64,000 nt of DNA. Origin: Siphonodentalium dalli (lineage: Eukaryota > Mollusca > Scaphopoda > Gadilida > Siphonodentaliidae). The position numbers were made by a program, and so were the translations under genes. Of the stretch, positions 62,799-64,000 are shown in pieces (within the stretch, counting starts at the first letter, position 1; every line of letters begins with the position of its first letter). The stretch spans positions 276,141,426-276,205,425 of the forward strand of contig CP136063.1 in NCBI GenBank assembly GCA_032622095.1. Direction: 5' to 3'. The notes under the pieces were generated by a model. It worked only from the letters and a program-made list of their open reading frames with translations, did not search any database and was not told where the DNA came from.

Positions 62799-63615
62799 GT
62801 AGCTCAACTTTGCGAAGAAATTACATTTTTGTGATGAGCAATAAATGGAATGATGAATTGAATTTTGAAATCCAAGATGGCAGCTGGCACTTTTTTTGCC
62901 GAACGACCCCAAAATGACTCGTTCCCTCGGACAAAGGTATGACCTGTAGCCCACGCCAATGGATTTAATAATGCAAAGAGTAAAATCCAAGATGGCTGTC
63001 GGTGGCCATGTTTTATGATCGAATGACCCCAAAATAACTCGTTCCCATCTACATATCAATATTAACATGAATGACAAATTTCATGAAGATCAGACGAACA
63101 ATCTGGCTGTAGCCCGTGCTAATGGATTGCATTTGGAAATCCAAGATGGTCGTTGACAGCCATGTTTTTTTGCCGATTGACCCCAAAATGACTCGTTCCC
63201 ATCTACATGTCAATGTTATCATCCATGACCAATTTCTTAATGATCGGACCAAAGATACGAATTGTAGCCCGTGCCCAAGCATTTAGTCATGCAAAGAGTA
63301 AAATCCAAGATAGCTGCCAGCGGCCATGTTTTATGGCCGAATGACCACAAAATGACTCGTTCCCATCTACATGTCAATATTAACATCCACGACAAATTTC
63401 ATGATGATCAGAAGAACACTTCGGCCTGTAGCCCGTGCTAATGGGTTGAATTTTGAAATCCAAGATGGCTGCTGGCGGCCATGTTTTTTTACCGAATGAC
63501 CCCAAAATGACTCGTTCCAATCTACATGTCAATTTCAACAGCCATGACAAATTTCATGACGATCCGACCAAAGGTACGACCTGTAGCCCGTGCTAATGAA
63601 ATTAAAGTTGAGCTA
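62799..63615. repeat. Dispersed repeat R5, second array
   Basis: About five units of the same about 163-bp sequence as 41774-43040, with the same flank (GAAAGTGTCCATGACACTGT) and borders TAGCTCAACTT / AAGTTGAGCTA. Confidence 0.85.
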
Positions 63616-64000
63616 AAAATGGCGGTGTGAGATTATAGAGATGCACACAAGGCGTGGCTAAATATATGGTCGTAAAATTGGCGCCATACGCGTTGAATAT
63701 CAAATTGCACCCCTTTTGAAGATCGAGTCAGACCGGAAATCCCTATTGTATAGCATACATGTACATGTTATAAGTGGTGGTTATAACTTGTACAAGGGCG
63801 ATATTTTCAGCAAACATTGATGTATCGGAGTTCTGTTTGTGGTAAAGTTATGACCAAGAGATCCTTGTAGTTTGCCACATTGCGTGCATATGTGCTGAAG
63901 CTCTTTTCGAGAATATACATGTACAATATAGTAACGATAGTTGGAAAAGAAATAAAAGCACATACATTACCTATACAATTTAGTAAACGGAAACCATTAT
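63616..64000. other. Right edge without recognised gene
   Basis: Starts with GGCGTGGCTAAATATATGGT, a possible R1-type start. No gene seen. Confidence 0.4.

Overview
The window is AT-rich metazoan DNA crowded with repeats. The repeat content (TTAA-flanked hairpin MITEs, TA-flanked foldback elements, GGACGGACGG-ended dispersed repeats, CR1-like LINE pieces, many minisatellites) looks molluscan, perhaps bivalve. That placement is inference; nothing here fixes the species.

One host gene explains most of the window. It runs leftward on the minus strand from a start codon at 50589 and leaves the window at position 1. It encodes a mono-ADP-ribosyltransferase of the PARP6/PARP8 family, closer to PARP8. 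I assembled 17 coding exons by hand (50505-50589, 43784-43876, 40739-40828, 37998-38131, 35977-36068, 35299-35359, 32900-32990, 25716-25782, 23440-23538, 20992-21150, 19824-20097, 16582-16677, 9715-9807, 8382-8507, 4088-4221, 1323-1371, 515-627). All have GT/AG borders, and the phases run on without a break for 1856 nt (618 codons + 2 nt). The rest of the catalytic domain lies off the left edge. Exon 10 encodes a UBA-like segment that I do not recall in the human paralogues.

The most unusual structure is in how this gene is repeated. Three of its exon/intron junctions have each been turned into a tandem array: a 39-bp array (1-540) repeats the end of exon 17 with its 5' splice site; a 46-bp array (3037-4122, split by a transposable element) repeats the end of exon 15 with its 5' splice site; a 50-bp array (about 16650-17715) repeats the 3' splice site and start of exon 12 about 21 times. 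Separately, six exons (4, 5, 10, 11, 13, 14) have a MITE or foldback element ending about 3 to 55 bp after their 5' splice site, and exon 7 is followed within a few bases by a 31-bp minisatellite.

Layout: 0-10 kb holds exons 17-13, their arrays, TTAA and TA MITEs and a decayed THAP exon. 10-16 kb is a large inverted minisatellite inside intron 12. 16-26 kb holds exons 12-8, foldback elements, nested insertions and a GIY-YIG relic. 25.8-30.9 kb is a tandem 2.5-kb duplication (each copy with a MITE and a broken RecQ-like helicase fragment). 31-44 kb holds exons 7-2 and four minisatellites. 44-50.5 kb is intron 1, with foldback elements and the C-terminal part of a LINE reverse-transcriptase ORF. 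50.6-64 kb lies upstream of the gene: a 1.3-kb foldback element next to the start exon, a decayed CR1-like LINE (esterase, PHD finger, endonuclease, no reverse transcriptase), a 141-bp triplication and more dispersed repeats. I saw no second intact host gene, no tRNA or rRNA, and no CRISPR array.
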